Of a stretch of DNA of 64,000 nt, positions 24,601-36,577 are shown piece by piece. Below the pieces are notes generated by a model. The model was given only the letters and a program-made list of their open reading frames with translations. It did no database searches and was not told the origin of the DNA. Made by a program: the position numbers and the translations under genes. The DNA is taken from contig CM041465.1 of NCBI GenBank assembly GCA_023213395.1, positions 13,082,001 to 13,146,000 on the forward strand, in the 5' to 3' direction. Source of the stretch: Cycas panzhihuaensis (taxonomy: Eukaryota > Cycadophyta). Within the stretch, counting starts at the first letter, position 1. Each line of letters begins with the position of its first letter.

Positions 24601-25781
24601 GTAGCACTATTTACAACTCTAAGTGGTGAAGGCAAAAGTGAATAAGCAAAGCCACAATGAGCCTCAATATACTTAGTGGATCTATCAACAACATTTGATG
24701 AAGTGGTCCCAATTCTTTGAAGGTGTGCATGAGCAAATTGTGTTCTACCAAAAGCATCTTCAAAAGAAGTATTATCAACATTATGTGCACTATGGCATTG
24801 TTGATAACTTGGTAGTTTGTTGGTGGCGATTACGCAATTTTGGCATAATGTCCTCTTCTATTACACCTTTGGCACATGATTGTTTGATTTCCAGTCCAAG
24901 TATTGGGTTGGCTGGATTGTCTCTGATTACTGGATCTAGGTCCAGGTTGATTATTTTGGCCTTGGCCTTAAGACTATTTTTGTTGGAATTGAGGAGCCTA
25001 TTGACTAAGAGGACGTTGTCCTTGTTGTCTACCTCTTCCTCTTCCATGGGAATTACCACCTCTACGAGAGTATTGACCTTGATTTTTGGTGTAACAAAGA
25101 TCTTCTTCCACTTCAAAAGCAGCATCAATTGTATCTGATGTAGTGGCAAAGTTGGTATCAAAGGTCTTATCAAATTCAATGAACTTATCGAAGATCCTCA
25201 AAGTTTAGGGTCTTCAAAGTTCCACTGGATTGAAGACTCCCCAATAGATTTTTATAATCTGGGATATAGAGACATGACTGAATCAAGAAAGCCCATGTAA
25301 TGCATTGAGTTTTAAAATCTTTATCAATGGCTTGCTTGATTGGATGAAGGAGATTGATTGTCTCACTTGCATGTCCTTTCTGCATTTTCAATTTGTTCAT
25401 CTTCAGCACTAAGTGAACAAATTCTAAGTCTGATTTAGTGTCAAAGTTCTTCTTAAGAACTTCAAGAACTTTCCATGCTGTATCATATATAGCTTCATCA
25501 ATGAGATTATGCAGGGAATAATCAGTGACAAGCAGTATCCCTGCACGGATTTTATCATCATCAAGTTCCCATTAGCGTTTAGCTACAGCTGTAGTGGGAG
25601 CAGTTGGAGCACCTCCTGTTGAAGTAGTTGTGGTAGCTATAGCTACAACAGGTGATGTAGGTTGTAAGTGATCTCTCCATAGACCTTCATACTTTGCAAG
25701 ATTCGACACGGTGAACCACATGTCCCAATTTTCTTTCCCTTTTAGAATGCAGTTCACATTTTGCTTGAACTGTGAAGACAT
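24601..25781 (-). pseudogene. Copia gag with zinc knuckle
   Basis: The start is 'MSSQFKQNVNCILKGKENWD' at 25781; the same start is seen in the second copia copy. The capsid-like part holds 'AWKVLEVLKKNFDTKSDLEF' and 'LVLKMNKLKMQKGHASETIN' (UBN2-type gag). An Arg/Gly/Gln-rich segment follows (about 25060-24960), then a CCHC knuckle 'CQRCNRRGHYAKI' (24880-24840). One missing base at its last Cys shifts the frame, so the knuckle is not completed. A TAA lies after 'AVAKR'. Gag packages element RNA in particles. Confidence 0.88.
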
Positions 25782-27797
25782 TGTGTCTTTTTAGAAGGGA
25801 AGAAATGAACAAGGGACTATAAAAGTGATGGCAATAAATGACCGATCACTATTTACAAATGGGAAATGTAATGAAGTAGTGTAGAAGAAGGAAGAAGAAG
25901 TGAGAATGGTTGCTCAAAGATGAAGGGAGCAACTTAGAGAAAAGTCACCAACACTTATGACAAATATTACCTGACACGGGGAATATGAGAAGCACTATGA
26001 TAAAAATTGGCCACTAACACTTGTGGCAAATATTAACCTAACGCAGTAGGAATATGAGAAGCACTATGATTGTGATTACAGTATGGATCACTTTTTACAA
26101 ATAAGTAAGTGATCAATATACAAGATTGTAGGCCAATGTAGAAGTTGACATCATTGGGTTTACACAACTTGAAACTTGAATGTAGGATGCGTAATCAACC
26201 CAATAACCTCTAACTTGTGTCCAACGTGTAGTTGAGGTTGTTGAAGGGATGCCTAGGCTTCTAGTAGAATTAATTTGGCCTTCACCCGCGATACCCGCAA
26301 TCATGCTTGGTGATGAAATCCAAGTCACAATGGAGCCCAGGTACTCCCAATCCTCACCCAGTTCACCAATGAGCAGCTATATACCTCCTATAAAGAGTGG
26401 TACATGCATACCCATGGCTATGACGGATATTGGATTGGGTATATTTTAATCTTGTATTAAAGTTTCAGTTTTCTCGGTTGGTTATCAAGATGATCCCTGA
26501 TTGAGGCACGATGGTATGGCTAACCAAACCTCACCAATATTCGATTTAGTCCGGTCCAACTTGAAACCCACACCTCCTTTATGGCACTCGATTCGCCAAC
26601 CAAGGTATCTCAACCTTGGAGAGTGTGTGAATAGGTACAAGATGGCAGAAAATAGCGTATGTGATGCGTTCCTTTTAGGAAGAGTGAAAAGATTATCAAA
26701 TTGCATCAAACGTACATTTAATTGAAAATAATGCTTGCTTGGAGTGCTTGCTTGAAGTGTCTTTAGAGTGCTTGCTTTGAGTGATTCTAGAGTGCTGAAA
26801 TGAAATGCTAATAAGTGAGTGAGGACACCTGATATTTCTCTGATCCAGGTGTTTTTTTTTTTCACTTTTACAATGGGCTTTTAAGCCTTATAAAAAGGAA
26901 GAAATTTTCTTCACTTTTTTTTTTCTTTTTTTTTGTTAATACAAAAAAAATACTCTTCACTAAATCTACAATAACTTTCTTCCACGATGTCAAAATGGAG
27001 TGTCAGTTTTTGTGCTGTAAACTAGACTTAGAGCTTCATCTTTAGGAAGTAAAATCATATCCAAATGAGTTCTGGAAAGTTTTTGAGAACCCCGCAAAGT
27101 TAGGAAATTATATTTTTCTGGAATTCTTACTAAAAATAATTCCTGTTCACTAAAATAGCAATAACTTCCTCATACGATATCTAAATTAGGTGACGATTTT
27201 TGTGCTGGAAAGTAGACTCAGATCCCCATCGTTGACAATTAGAATCACTTCAATTGAATCTCTGTAGAAGATTTTGCAGACCTATGAAGTTTAGCAATTA
27301 AATTGTATTTCTGCAAAAATTTCAGCTTGCTAATATCTCATTAACACATGATACCATATGAAATTTCCATCATTTTTTGATCACCAAGATCCCAATATGG
27401 ATAAGGTGAGAGCATACAATGATAGATATTTTAAATGGCTCAAAATTCTTTAAAAAAAAAGGGTAAAAACTCCCCTTACAATCATTCTTCTAAATGCTGG
27501 AAAAATTTTGGTAGCATTTCCCCTTCTTAAATGGACAGAAAAGGGAAAAGAAAAAGAAGAATGAGATAGCATGAATGGCCAGCAAAGGATTGGAATCCTT
27601 GGGCCTTACAACTCCTTGTATTATGCTTTCAAACCTGTAAAAGAGAAAGGAAAAGCAAACAATACAAAATATGCTATCATAATAACTTGAAAATATTTCT
27701 AAAATCACTTTCACAATCTCCTTCACCACATGGATTGTGGGGGAGAAGGAAGTGATGGCTCCATTGCAAGTGCAAGTGGGGAATATGAAGGAAACAA
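25782..27797 (-). other. Long copia leader (about 2 kb)
   Basis: Unusually long space between primer site and gag start. It contains a block (26110-26720) also kept in the second copia copy (56250-56770). A cluster of AGTGCTTGCTT units lies at 26736-26803, and two or three diverged tandem units of about 190 bp start near 26956, 27146 and 27321. Short open frames in it lack any known domain. It may hold a packaging or regulatory sequence, which is inference. Confidence 0.7.
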
Positions 27798-27811
27798 GAT
27801 CTGATACCACA
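27798..27811 (-). promoter_or_regulatory. Copia primer-binding site (tRNA-iMet)
   Basis: The - strand reads TGTGGTATCAGATC right after the 5' LTR. TGGTATCAGA is complementary to the 3' end of plant initiator tRNA-Met, the usual copia primer. Confidence 0.93.
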
Positions 27812-28109
27812 TGAAAAGAGTGGATCTATCCTTCATCTCCATGCACTAAACACAAAGGAAAAACATGCTAGCAAGAGAGACTTGAGAGAAAGAAAGTAGC
27901 TCTCACAAAATGGGGAGGTAAGAATGAATCTCCTCCATTGAGCTTTACTTTTATATTGAGAGAGGGAGCATTTGAGTTAGGTGAAATGAAATTATACATA
28001 ATGCACATGAAAGTGCATTTCACTTAAGTGATCTAATTTAAAGTTCACTTAAGCCCCTTTTTCGAAATAATCAACTAATGTAGTGACCTTATGTCATTAA
28101 CCCTTTTCA
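27812..28109 (-). repeat. Copia 5' LTR (298 bp)
   Basis: Same termini and length as the 20505 LTR. It is followed on its outer side by ATTCG (28110-28114), the right copy of the target-site duplication. Confidence 0.93.
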
Positions 28110-28330
28110 ATTCGCTTGCACTATTTTATCTTCTAGGGTGAGTAGGAGTATTATTGATCCTAGGGATGCTTTCTTACTACCATCATAGCCTTGGCACCTC
28201 CTTGGGACTGATTCAAGGGCCCCCATACCTAGCTTTTCCACCATGTGTATAGGCATGGCATTTATCAAAGATCCATTATCTATAATAGTCCTCTTCAATA
28301 TAAAATCTAGCGTATCAATAGTAATGGTGA
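28110..28330 (-). pseudogene. Protease of element A, 5' part (right of the copia insertion)
   Basis: The - strand reads 'TIIDNGSLINAMPIHMVEKL' (near 28295-28240), then 'CQGYDGSKKASLG' and 'LLTLEDKIVQAN', matching the protease of B at 44370-44550. D-N-G-S is the Tat-style active site in place of D-T/S-G. The frame continues across the copia insertion at 20504. Confidence 0.88.
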
Positions 28331-29399
28331 AGGGGTAATGCTACCAGTGCTCCCTTTCACTAGCAAAAGGAAGGTCCCTTAGGTTAAAAGAAATTATAGG
28401 CACCTTATGTGAGGTTATGCCCACATAATAGATAGGGACATCATTTTAGATAAGGGCCTCCAAGAGAAGAGCTCATTGTTTGGGGCAACTTTATAGGACA
28501 TCCATCATGGACATACCTGTAAACATGGTGTGAACTTCCTCAATGATGGAGAAGGCCTTCCCTTTTTTAATGGGTTGGGGAAGTGCCCTTGAAATGCCAT
28601 AACATCCTGGATGGATGGGGATGGTCTTAGAGACCATGGGAATCTCTATAGGTAGGTTGTCTACTAGAGGGTTTCATTGTGAAGTAGAGGCCTATGTTGC
28701 CTCCTTTGTAGCTTGAGACTATGTGATAGGGTATACATGGGTTATCTCAAGTATTTAGATTATAATATTCCCCTTGTTCTTAGGTTGAGAGGATGAAGGG
28801 AAGTGGAATCTAGGGCTTACTAGAGGGGATAGACCCCTTAGGCCCTCTCCTTCATCTTGGTTGGAGGAAGGAGTAGGGGATTGCCTCCTATTCCTTGCTT
28901 TCCTATTTTGGGTAGATTGATTTTGTTCCTAATAGTTTGGGAAAGGATCTTAGTGAACAAGTTATTCTAGGTTGGGTTTCAAAGCCCTTTGAGAGGAGGA
29001 GTCATGTCATGGTGTAAGTTCAAGGTGTTCTAACTAATATTATAAATCCTCATACAGGCATTCTCCATATGAAGAACACCACTTATTTTTGAGAGGGGGT
29101 TTTGCCTTCCACCCATAAGAAGTCTGAGTACTTCCACCCTTTGGTGGCAAGGTTTGAGATATCTAGTACATGGATCAATATCATTCTAAGTAGGTTTAAT
29201 TTGGTTAAAGTTTCAACTCTCTAACCATACATTCAAAGGAATGTATGATTGAAGTAAGAGGATCCAAGGTCCTATTGGTTATACTAATAGGAAGCCTTGG
29301 AGGCTATTGCTGACCTTTTTGGTCACGTTGTGAAGGGGCTACCTCATGACATAGTGATTGTCATGGGGGCTTCTTAAGACCTACTTATATCTTAGTAGC
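28331..29399 (-). pseudogene. Gag zinc knuckle and pre-protease region (element A)
   Basis: The - strand near 29100-29047 reads 'NKWCSSYGECLYEDL', the damaged version of the C-x2-H...H-x4-C knuckle seen in C ('KWCSIHSECFHEDLQC'). The remainder is the low-complexity stretch between gag and protease. Confidence 0.65.
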
Positions 29400-29930
29400 T
29401 TCCAACACCAAGCATTTAGCTATGGTAGAGTTGCATATCATCTCCCCCATCTTAAGGACTTCCATGTGTACCTCAAGGTGTAAGGCATTAACAAAGATAT
29501 ATCTCTTTAACTCTTTAGGTAAAGTGGCCTTAGAGGAGTGAAGGAGATCATGGAATCACCTCACAAAGTCATGATTAAGTTCATCGTGGCCTTATTTTGG
29601 TGATAAGAGGGCTTTAAACCCATATTTAAAGGGTCTAGCCATATCAAAGTAGTTGATGAACTCATCAACTAACTATTGGAAAGTAACGATATAATGAGTG
29701 GGAAGACAATAAAACCATTTCAATGTGTCTCCTTAAAGGGACCTTGGGAATAGTTTCATCAAAATATGATCATAGGCCTAATAATTGATACACACCATGG
29801 CAAAGCCCTTGACATGTTTGATTGGGTCCTACAAAGAAGTACCATCAAATTTACGTACTTCAAAGGGATGAGGTAATAGGTTGTTCTTAAGGGCCTTAAT
29901 GGATAGAGGGGTTTAATGGTAGTCAATATA
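29400..29930 (-). pseudogene. Gag core (element A)
   Basis: Corresponds on the - strand to the gag core of C (63130-63640) and B (42730-43300). Recognisable pieces are the 'FDGTS' start, the 'DEFINYFD' segment and the 'LEVLKMG' segment. It forms the particle shell in intact relatives. Many stops interrupt it. Confidence 0.7.
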
Positions 29931-31340
29931 GGGATGGACCCCTAGTTAAGCTAGCAGATCAACCTAGGAAAAAGAAGGAGATGGATATAGATACCCAGTT
30001 CCATCATGTAAGAGGTAGGAGGAATAACCGTAAGAAGGATGCAAGTTTCCCCTTAATTGATAAGAAGGGGCCACCCCCATGTGAGGATGTTCCATAGAAG
30101 GGGATAGGTAAGAAGGTCATGACATACCATGAGGGTGTGCCACATGTATAACAAAAAAATATGAGTATGCCCCAAAAGGGGTAGACACATGGGAATGTGG
30201 GACATGAGGAAGAGTAGGTCCCCTTGTAAAGAAGCTACATATGAAGTAGCATGTGTCATGGGTGATGTAGGGTAAGGGACTAAGTTTTACCTATAAGGTC
30301 CCCCTATAGGAGGGTCAACCCCATACGAGTAGAGCAGGCCCACCCCATAAGTAGGAAGGGGGTTTGGTCCCCCATACCCCCAAGGCTATGATATATATTC
30401 TAGGGGTACATAGATTGAAGTGTCCACGGGTCATAGATGAGGGAGAATAGGAACACATCCCCCATGTCTAGAACCATGAGAATGTATAGGGATCATAGGT
30501 GGGGTTGAAGGGATATGAGTAATGACTAATTATGGTATAACTATTTGCAAATAAGGTATGCTTGACCCTATTTAGGAAGTTGGTATATTGCAAGGTATCC
30601 CTTGAGCCAAGGGAGTACTGATGGGTATAGGAACCATAGGAGTGTACTCTAAAGGTGAAGAAGATATAGGTTAAGATGATGTAGGGGGAATAATAGTAGA
30701 AGAATAGGGGGTCATACTTTGAAAGAAGTGCTCTAGCCACTTAGGGGGTGACTGAGCACTTGTGGCTTTAAAGCATTGCCTCAATACTTCCATCGCATCT
30801 CCTGGAGGAGTGCCCACTTGATCATATGAGATGGAGGGTTCCTCATGGTGATTATAGCTTATATGATGATCTATAGGAGCCTTCTCACTACAGTGAGAGG
30901 GGTCCATAGGGAAAGATACTCCTATGACATGCGTAAGAAAAGAAGAAAGTTTCAGACAGGATGTTAGTTGGTCATTAGGGTAATAGGTTAGATCATCACC
31001 TTCTTGGATGGGATCTTAATGGGGATAATAAGTCTTAGGGTGAGGCCATTCAAAAGCAAAGGAATGATAAACCAATCTTACTGGGTACCCCTCCATTGGC
31101 AACTCTAGATTAGATGTAGCAATGGAAGAGTAAGAGGACTCTACTTCTAAAGGGGGGAGGCCATGTGGATGATGAGAGAGGCATCATATTCACAGCTTGA
31201 CCCAAGAACCTTGGAAGTAGGAGGCTTAATCTAAAAGAGTATTTTAGGATAATACAACACCCTAACAAGACCCTATGAGGGAAGAAGAGGCTAGCACAGG
31301 ATAACCATAAGAGTCTTAAAGTATCCTTACTGGCAAGTCC
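29931..31340 (-). pseudogene. Gag N-terminal, Pro-rich part (element A)
   Basis: The best segment (30907-30671) reads 'HEEPSISYDQVGTPPGDAME' and 'PPKWLEHFFQSMTPYSS'. It is clearly the same as the N-terminal piece of C near 62200-62340 ('YEQVGTRPADVVEVFQQFFQ'). After it comes a Pro/Tyr/His-rich stretch. Function unknown beyond being the first part of gag. Confidence 0.7.
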
Positions 31341-31356
31341 CCATTATGGTTGCTAG

Positions 31357-31945
31357 TGGAGGTGCACCTACAAGGGTAATGAGAAGTAGTGGAACATACC
31401 TACAAGTGATAGACCTAGGGTGCAAAATCATAAAGAGGTATGATGTGGCTTTCATTTACCCTCAAAGTGTGTCTATGCATTGCTTGGGTGCAAATTATGA
31501 ACTTGCATAGCTTATGTTCCCTTCTTTTCATATAGGGTTTTAGGTTTAGTTGGTAGGTAGATGTGATTGATATGTAGATTTAGTTGTTATATATGTGTAG
31601 TTCATATATAGATTTGTGAGTTATGAATGGCTTAGCCCTCTCAGATTATTAAGTTACCTAAGTAAGGACTTCTCCTATCCTCTTTTGGAGAAGAAGGAAA
31701 GAGTTCCCTCATAGGAGAGGGTATGATAGTAAAGGAAAGTGAAAAAAGGAGTGGAGGTTTAAAATTCCTTTTTTTTTCTTTTTTGATATTGAGATATGTA
31801 AAGTGATGGTGAGCTTGTCTTAGGCTTTCTTGTTAATATAGTTTTATTTATGTGCATGTTGTAATAAGAGGAAAGATCTAGGGAATGCAATAAGTAAATA
31901 ACATGAAAATGATATTAAACCTCACTCTCATTCCTTTTTCTTTTT
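31357..31945 (-). repeat. 5' LTR remnant of element A (last 589 bp)
   Basis: Starts at TGGAGGTGCACC on the + strand (the LTR 3' terminus on the - strand) and aligns with 8647-9235. The match stops at a T-rich run near 31945, where the RT of element D begins. About 2.6 kb of the LTR is missing. Confidence 0.75.
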
Positions 31946-32600
31946 AGTGGAAATAATATTTTGTAACATCTTATCAGATATACCTGTAAAGACATATTTA
32001 GTGGGATTCAAATATAGGTGATCTTTATGACATCTTTCAAAGATATCCTTAAGTCACAAATGTGATTTTACTACCATCGGGAGAGGGTGAGCATGTTGTC
32101 TAGATAAACTATAATTATATTACCAATCATGTCATAAAATATGAACACCATAGCCCTTTGATAAGTGTCTCTAACATTCTAGAATCTAAAAGGCATGACT
32201 TTATAAATAAATGTCCACTAAGAAATAGTAAAGGCAATTTTATGATGATCTTGGGGTGAAATAAGAATTTGATTATGTCCTAAAAAACCATCCATAAGGG
32301 ATGTGACCTCAAATCCAGTAATTTGATCTAAAAAGAGTAGAGGAAAAATATCTTTAGGACAAGCATCATTGATATCTTGGAAGTCTATGCATATTTGGAT
32401 AGATCCATTTTTCTTGGCTACTAGAACCATGTTTAAAACCCATTTGGAGTAGTCCATAGTCTTGATGAATCTAGATTTTAATAGCTTTTTAACTTATTTA
32501 ATTACAGTGGACAAATGAGGATGTATGGGCCTTTACTTCTGACATTTAAGTTTAATGCCAAGGATAGTAGCAATATTATGTATAACTATATCAGGATGAT
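31946..32600 (-). pseudogene. Reverse transcriptase, truncated (element D)
   Basis: The open part (32457-32218) reads 'NMVLVAKKNGSIQICIDFQD', 'DACPKDIFPLLFLDQITGFE' and 'MDGFLGHNQILISPQDHHKI', classic Ty3 RT. Further left come 'FHDMIGNIIIVYLDNMLTLS' pieces, where the active-site Y-x-D-D reads Y-L-D-N (second Asp lost). The domain stops at 31946, so thumb and RNase H are gone. Confidence 0.85.
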
Positions 32601-33959
32601 GACCATACATATCACTATAATCCTAGGTAAAGATGGAATTGAATTCATAAAAGCGATCCTTGAATCAAGAGATCTCTTCAAGGGATTAATTGGTCTCAAC
32701 TTTAATAATTTTTGGAGTATCCCTAATACCAAGTCAATATCAATAGTATCTCCTATAAGTATAGCACTTCCTTCCTCCAAGCAAGGAGGATTAGATTCTA
32801 CAAAGGAAACTAATTCCTTAGATTGAGAAGGAATAACTAATGGTGAATTTGAATGTATTAACTTTGAGAAACCTAGATTATGGTGATGGGGTGGAAGGAT
32901 AGGAATGGATCCTACCATATATTCAAGTATTACTTCATCATTTTCAAAATGATCTAGGTGAAATAGGTTGATAAGGATAAAGCTACTTAATTCAATAGAA
33001 TAACAAAGTGATGATTTGATAATTTGAGGATTACTAGAAAGATGATGATCATAGGCTAGTAAAAACTCAATGATTGAGGGAACTTGGGTAAATAGAATAG
33101 GTCAATCAATAAATCCCCAAGTTGATATGGAAGCTTGTTTAAAATCATCCTAGTCAAAAGAAAAATTATAACTAGGAGGAATCACCTAAATATGGAGAAA
33201 TAAGAGATCTTAAGTAGAGTCACAAAAAGGAAAGGAAATAATTAATACTATATTAGTTTCTCAAACTCCCTTAGGTAAGGTTTGCCCTATTTTAAGTGAA
33301 AGGGAAGATGAAGCAGCCTCATCTTTAGATGATAAATCTAGATGTCTATGTAATAAGAATTTTCTTTCATGTTTATTGAGCCATGTGATAAAGAAAGTGT
33401 ACCAAAGAAAAGAGGTTGTTGTAGGTGGAGGTATAATGTACGAAGATAAATTGTTAAGGTAGAGGAGTAGTTACCATAGGGCCAACCAAGACACCTCTAG
33501 TTAAAGATAGATGTAATATTTATGAAAATTGACATTCATTTAAAAGTGGAAGATTAAAATTAGTTTTTTACGCTATAAAAGTCTCTTCACAAGAATGATC
33601 ATGATCTTGTAATTCTTCTGTAGAGGAAGGAAGAATAGAAATAAGAGATCTAGATGCTTGAATGGGATTGATGTGGCTAAATAAAGAAGGGGAACCCAAT
33701 TTAAAAGGGATAATTTTGACCATATCAACACCTTTAACTTGACCCTAAGAAGAAGGAGGAGTTTCAATGGCAAAATATTATCCTAAGCCTAGGTATTGAA
33801 AGAAATATTTAGAAGTATTAAATAATTCACTAGGTTTAGAAACTGTTTCCATAAGGGGGATGGATTATTTAATTAGTTTAGGTTATATTTGATGATATTT
33901 AATTCACCATCATGAATGAATCAAAGTTCACTAAAAAGTGATGAACACACAATAATCAT
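32601..33959 (-). pseudogene. Protease-RT linker (element D)
   Basis: Long, AT-rich, stop-filled linker in the place of the B linker. No catalytic motif recognised. Confidence 0.45.
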
Positions 33960-34240
33960 TTAGGTGATCCAAGGCCTACCTAAAAGGATATTATACTCTA
34001 AATCTAGATCAATAATAGTCAATTTAATGGATATCATTTTTTTCTTCTAATATGAGAGGCAAAGTAATTTATCCAAGGGGGATTTTTTATTTTTTTCCAT
34101 ACCCTTTACAAATACATTCACAAGGGTTAAAACTAAAATCTCTAAATTCTCAACCAAGTGAAGGGTAATAACATTAATAAATGAACCTTCATGGATGATA
34201 ATGCATTAGATGTTTATATCATCTTTAATAATTTTATTGT
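33960..34240 (-). pseudogene. Aspartic protease remnant (element D)
   Basis: The - strand reads 'EGSFINVITLHLVENLE' where relatives have D-N-G-S, so the active Asp is lost. The end is 'IIDLDLEYNILLGRPWIT', parallel to 'DVDYNLLLGHPWL' in B. Confidence 0.7.
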
Positions 34241-34859
34241 AAAATGATATTCATCATTAGGAACATGCTTATCTTGAATTGATAAAGTCACAAGATCAAA
34301 AGAGGGAGTAGAATTAGGTGAAACAACAAGAGTAGGGACTCCTAATACATCAAATAAGAGTTATCATTACTCAAGATAATATTTTGATAGGCCAATGCCT
34401 GATATCCTAGTAGAAATATTCTTTAACTCTTTAAATAATGAAAATAATCCATCTTTTAAACTAAAGAGAATAGACCAAAACATCATGGGATGAGGTGGGA
34501 CTAGTATAAAGAGTCAAGATTTTTGGTTGATAAATCATCAGATGATTTAGTAGAACCTGAGCTCTTTATAACCTTGACCATGTGATGGTCCTCTTAGTTT
34601 CTCTACCTTTAAATGATGGATGAGTTTTATTAATGAAATGTTTCCCTGTGGGATTAGAAGAGGTAGTTAGTTTATTAACATGATCATATTCTATACTCTT
34701 GCCTTCAATAACTTCTACTTATTTTGCCTTACCTTTCATCTTATCTTTCTCTTCTTTTGTATCATACTTAGGTAATGGATCCTTATGCACTAGTTGATCT
34801 TAGTTTAATTTAGAAGTCTAGTTTGTTTAAGATATGGATCTTTGATTCATTACCTAAAC

Positions 34860-35840
34860 TACATGGCATCTACTTCTATCATGAGTGTCTGTGTAGTGGA
34901 AGGAGTACCATTGTGTCTTCCTTACAAGAGGAGAAGGTACATGTGGATTTTAGCATCTTCTTCCTTTAATAAGATGGATTATTTTAGCCTCTTGGCTAGG
35001 AGGGTTAAAAGTGGAATTATCAATGCATAGTTTTATATTAATAGCATGTTCTAACAACCTAATTGATGATGTCAAATGGTCATAAGTCAGTTCATGATGA
35101 GAAGATTTAAGCAATTAAATTAATTCTTTAACAAGAATTAATTTACCAACTGTCTTAATGCACACTTGGATTTCAAAGGTCTTCAAGGTGAGGCAATTAT
35201 TGACAACTTTCTCATAAGTTTGAGGGCCTAATTTGAGGACCTCATGATAGACATAAGGCCTTAATATATTGGTGAATAAACCAGAAAGAAGACTAGATTC
35301 CAATTAAGAATGACATGTATGGACTTGATCCTAAAACCTTCTTACAAAATTTCTTAAAGACTCATCATAGTTTTGTTTAATTACCAATAATGATTTTATA
35401 CCTAATTCAAATGGTCTTGCTATATAAAAATAATCGATAAAAGAATTGACTAGTTATTGGAAAGAATGAATAAAGGCAGAAGGAAGATGATAAAACCAAT
35501 TTAAAGTGTCACCTTAAACTAATTTTGGAAAGAGGTGGTACATCATCACATAATTATATGGCATGAAATTAGTGCATGCTAAGGCAAATGCCTGAATATG
35601 AGATGTGGGGTCCTAGGAAGATTCACCAAAAAATTTTAGAAATTTAGGAAAAAAATAGGTAGCATAAGTGATAAGAGGACCTCTTATGGGTAAAGGGACC
35701 TAATATAATAAAAAGGGTTTTCTTAACATCAACAATGAGGAACATTCAGGTAAAGATAAGGCATAAGGAACTAAGAAAGTGATAGATTGTTATTTATAAA
35801 GAATAAAACAAGTTAGAAGAGGTTGTGACAGGTTCAACCA
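34860..35840 (-). pseudogene. Gag core and zinc knuckle (element D)
   Basis: The - strand reads 'SGLFTNILRPYVYHEVLKLG' and 'TYEKVVNNCLTLKTFEIQ' (35303-35115), parallel to gag of B ('LFVNALLPKVHVEVLKMG'). The knuckle near 34906-34861 reads 'WYSFHYTDTHDRSRC', where the first Cys of C-x2-H...H-x4-C is Tyr. Confidence 0.7.
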
Positions 35841-36436
35841 TGTTAATGGATTAACCATTGAATTGGTCTAAGATATAGGATAATGGGGGAAAATAGAATT
35901 ATAAAAAAGAATAGAAGTATATTAAGAGAAGGGTCTAGGAATATGAGATGAAGAAGAAGGTGGAGCATCTCAAGTAGACCTAAACAAAATATCTCTCAAT
36001 CAATAAAATGTTTCCTTTGTGTCAAATCTAAACTAATAGATACAAAGTCTAAGAGGACATGAGTAAACACCTTTGCCCAACTCCTAAGAAGAAGTCTCTA
36101 CCTAGTTGTACCATTTAATGAGGATGCAATTGAATGAAACAATAAAAGGCTAGGATGTATAGGGGGTATAGAATCCACTAGCCTACACAACTAGGTGAAG
36201 GAGTTCTATGTTTAGAACTATTCTAATAATATTCCTTATGTCCTTACTAGGGACTCCTATCCTTTGATTCTTTTAACCTTTTGAGTTTTACTTGAATAAA
36301 GGGGAACGGTTAGGTAATGGAAAAGGTTTGATTTTCTTTCTTTTTGTCTATTTTGTTGTTTATTAATAAGATGAAATAAAATAAACAAAGGCAATCAATG
36401 AAACAATAAGACCTATTCTACCTTCAATAAGCAAGC

Positions 36437-36577
36437 TATTAAAATATGTGACTGTACCACCTAATGTAAAGTGGGCCTCCTATTTTTATGCCTAATTATG
36501 TGGAGGAATAGTCTCAATTGTGGTGACCTAATGAATGTATTTATAATTATATTTGGCACTTTAGATCTATAAATATA
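36437..36577 (+). repeat. Left LTR (truncated) of the non-coding element
   Basis: Nearly identical to 39496-39637, with a handful of differences. It ends abruptly after the TATA-like CTATAAATATA. Confidence 0.8.

Larger units (their letters stand above)
20505..28109 (-). mobile_element. Complete Ty1/copia element nested in element A
   Basis: A 7605-bp copia element with two 298-bp LTRs, tRNA-iMet primer site, purine tract and a 5-bp target-site duplication (ATTCG). From right to left (- strand): LTR, long 2-kb leader, gag, protease, integrase, RT/RNase H, purine tract, LTR. The protease-integrase-RT order is that of Ty1/copia. I count eight mismatches between the LTRs (about 2.7%), so it is much younger than its host element A. 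Stops and frameshifts in gag and pol, and a lost integrase Glu, make it non-autonomous. Confidence 0.93.
8647..31945 (-). mobile_element. Element A: Tat-like Ty3/gypsy, split by a copia insertion
   Basis: Read on the - strand the order is: 5' LTR remnant (31945-31357), gag (about 31340-28960), protease (28330-28110 and 20504-20400), RT (19470-18400), Ty3-type RNase H (18390-18180), integrase (17750-16670), the antisense PMD gene (13970-15540, + strand), archaeal-type RNase H (12733-12360), purine tract (11833-11824) and 3' LTR (11823-8647). The gag zinc-knuckle style and D-N-G-S protease style fit the Tat lineage. All frames carry stops and indels. The two LTR segments are visibly far apart (roughly four bases in five agree), so this is an old insertion. 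Confidence 0.8.
31946..36300 (-). mobile_element. Element D: 3'-truncated Tat-related gypsy
   Basis: On the - strand the order is gag (35840-34860), protease (34240-33960) and RT (32600-31946). The sequence is cut inside RT, just after the catalytic box. RNase H, integrase and 3' LTR are missing. The gag and protease wording is related to A/B/C, but the copy belongs to a different, very AT-rich subfamily. The edge at 31945/31946 abuts the truncated LTR of A. Confidence 0.75.
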
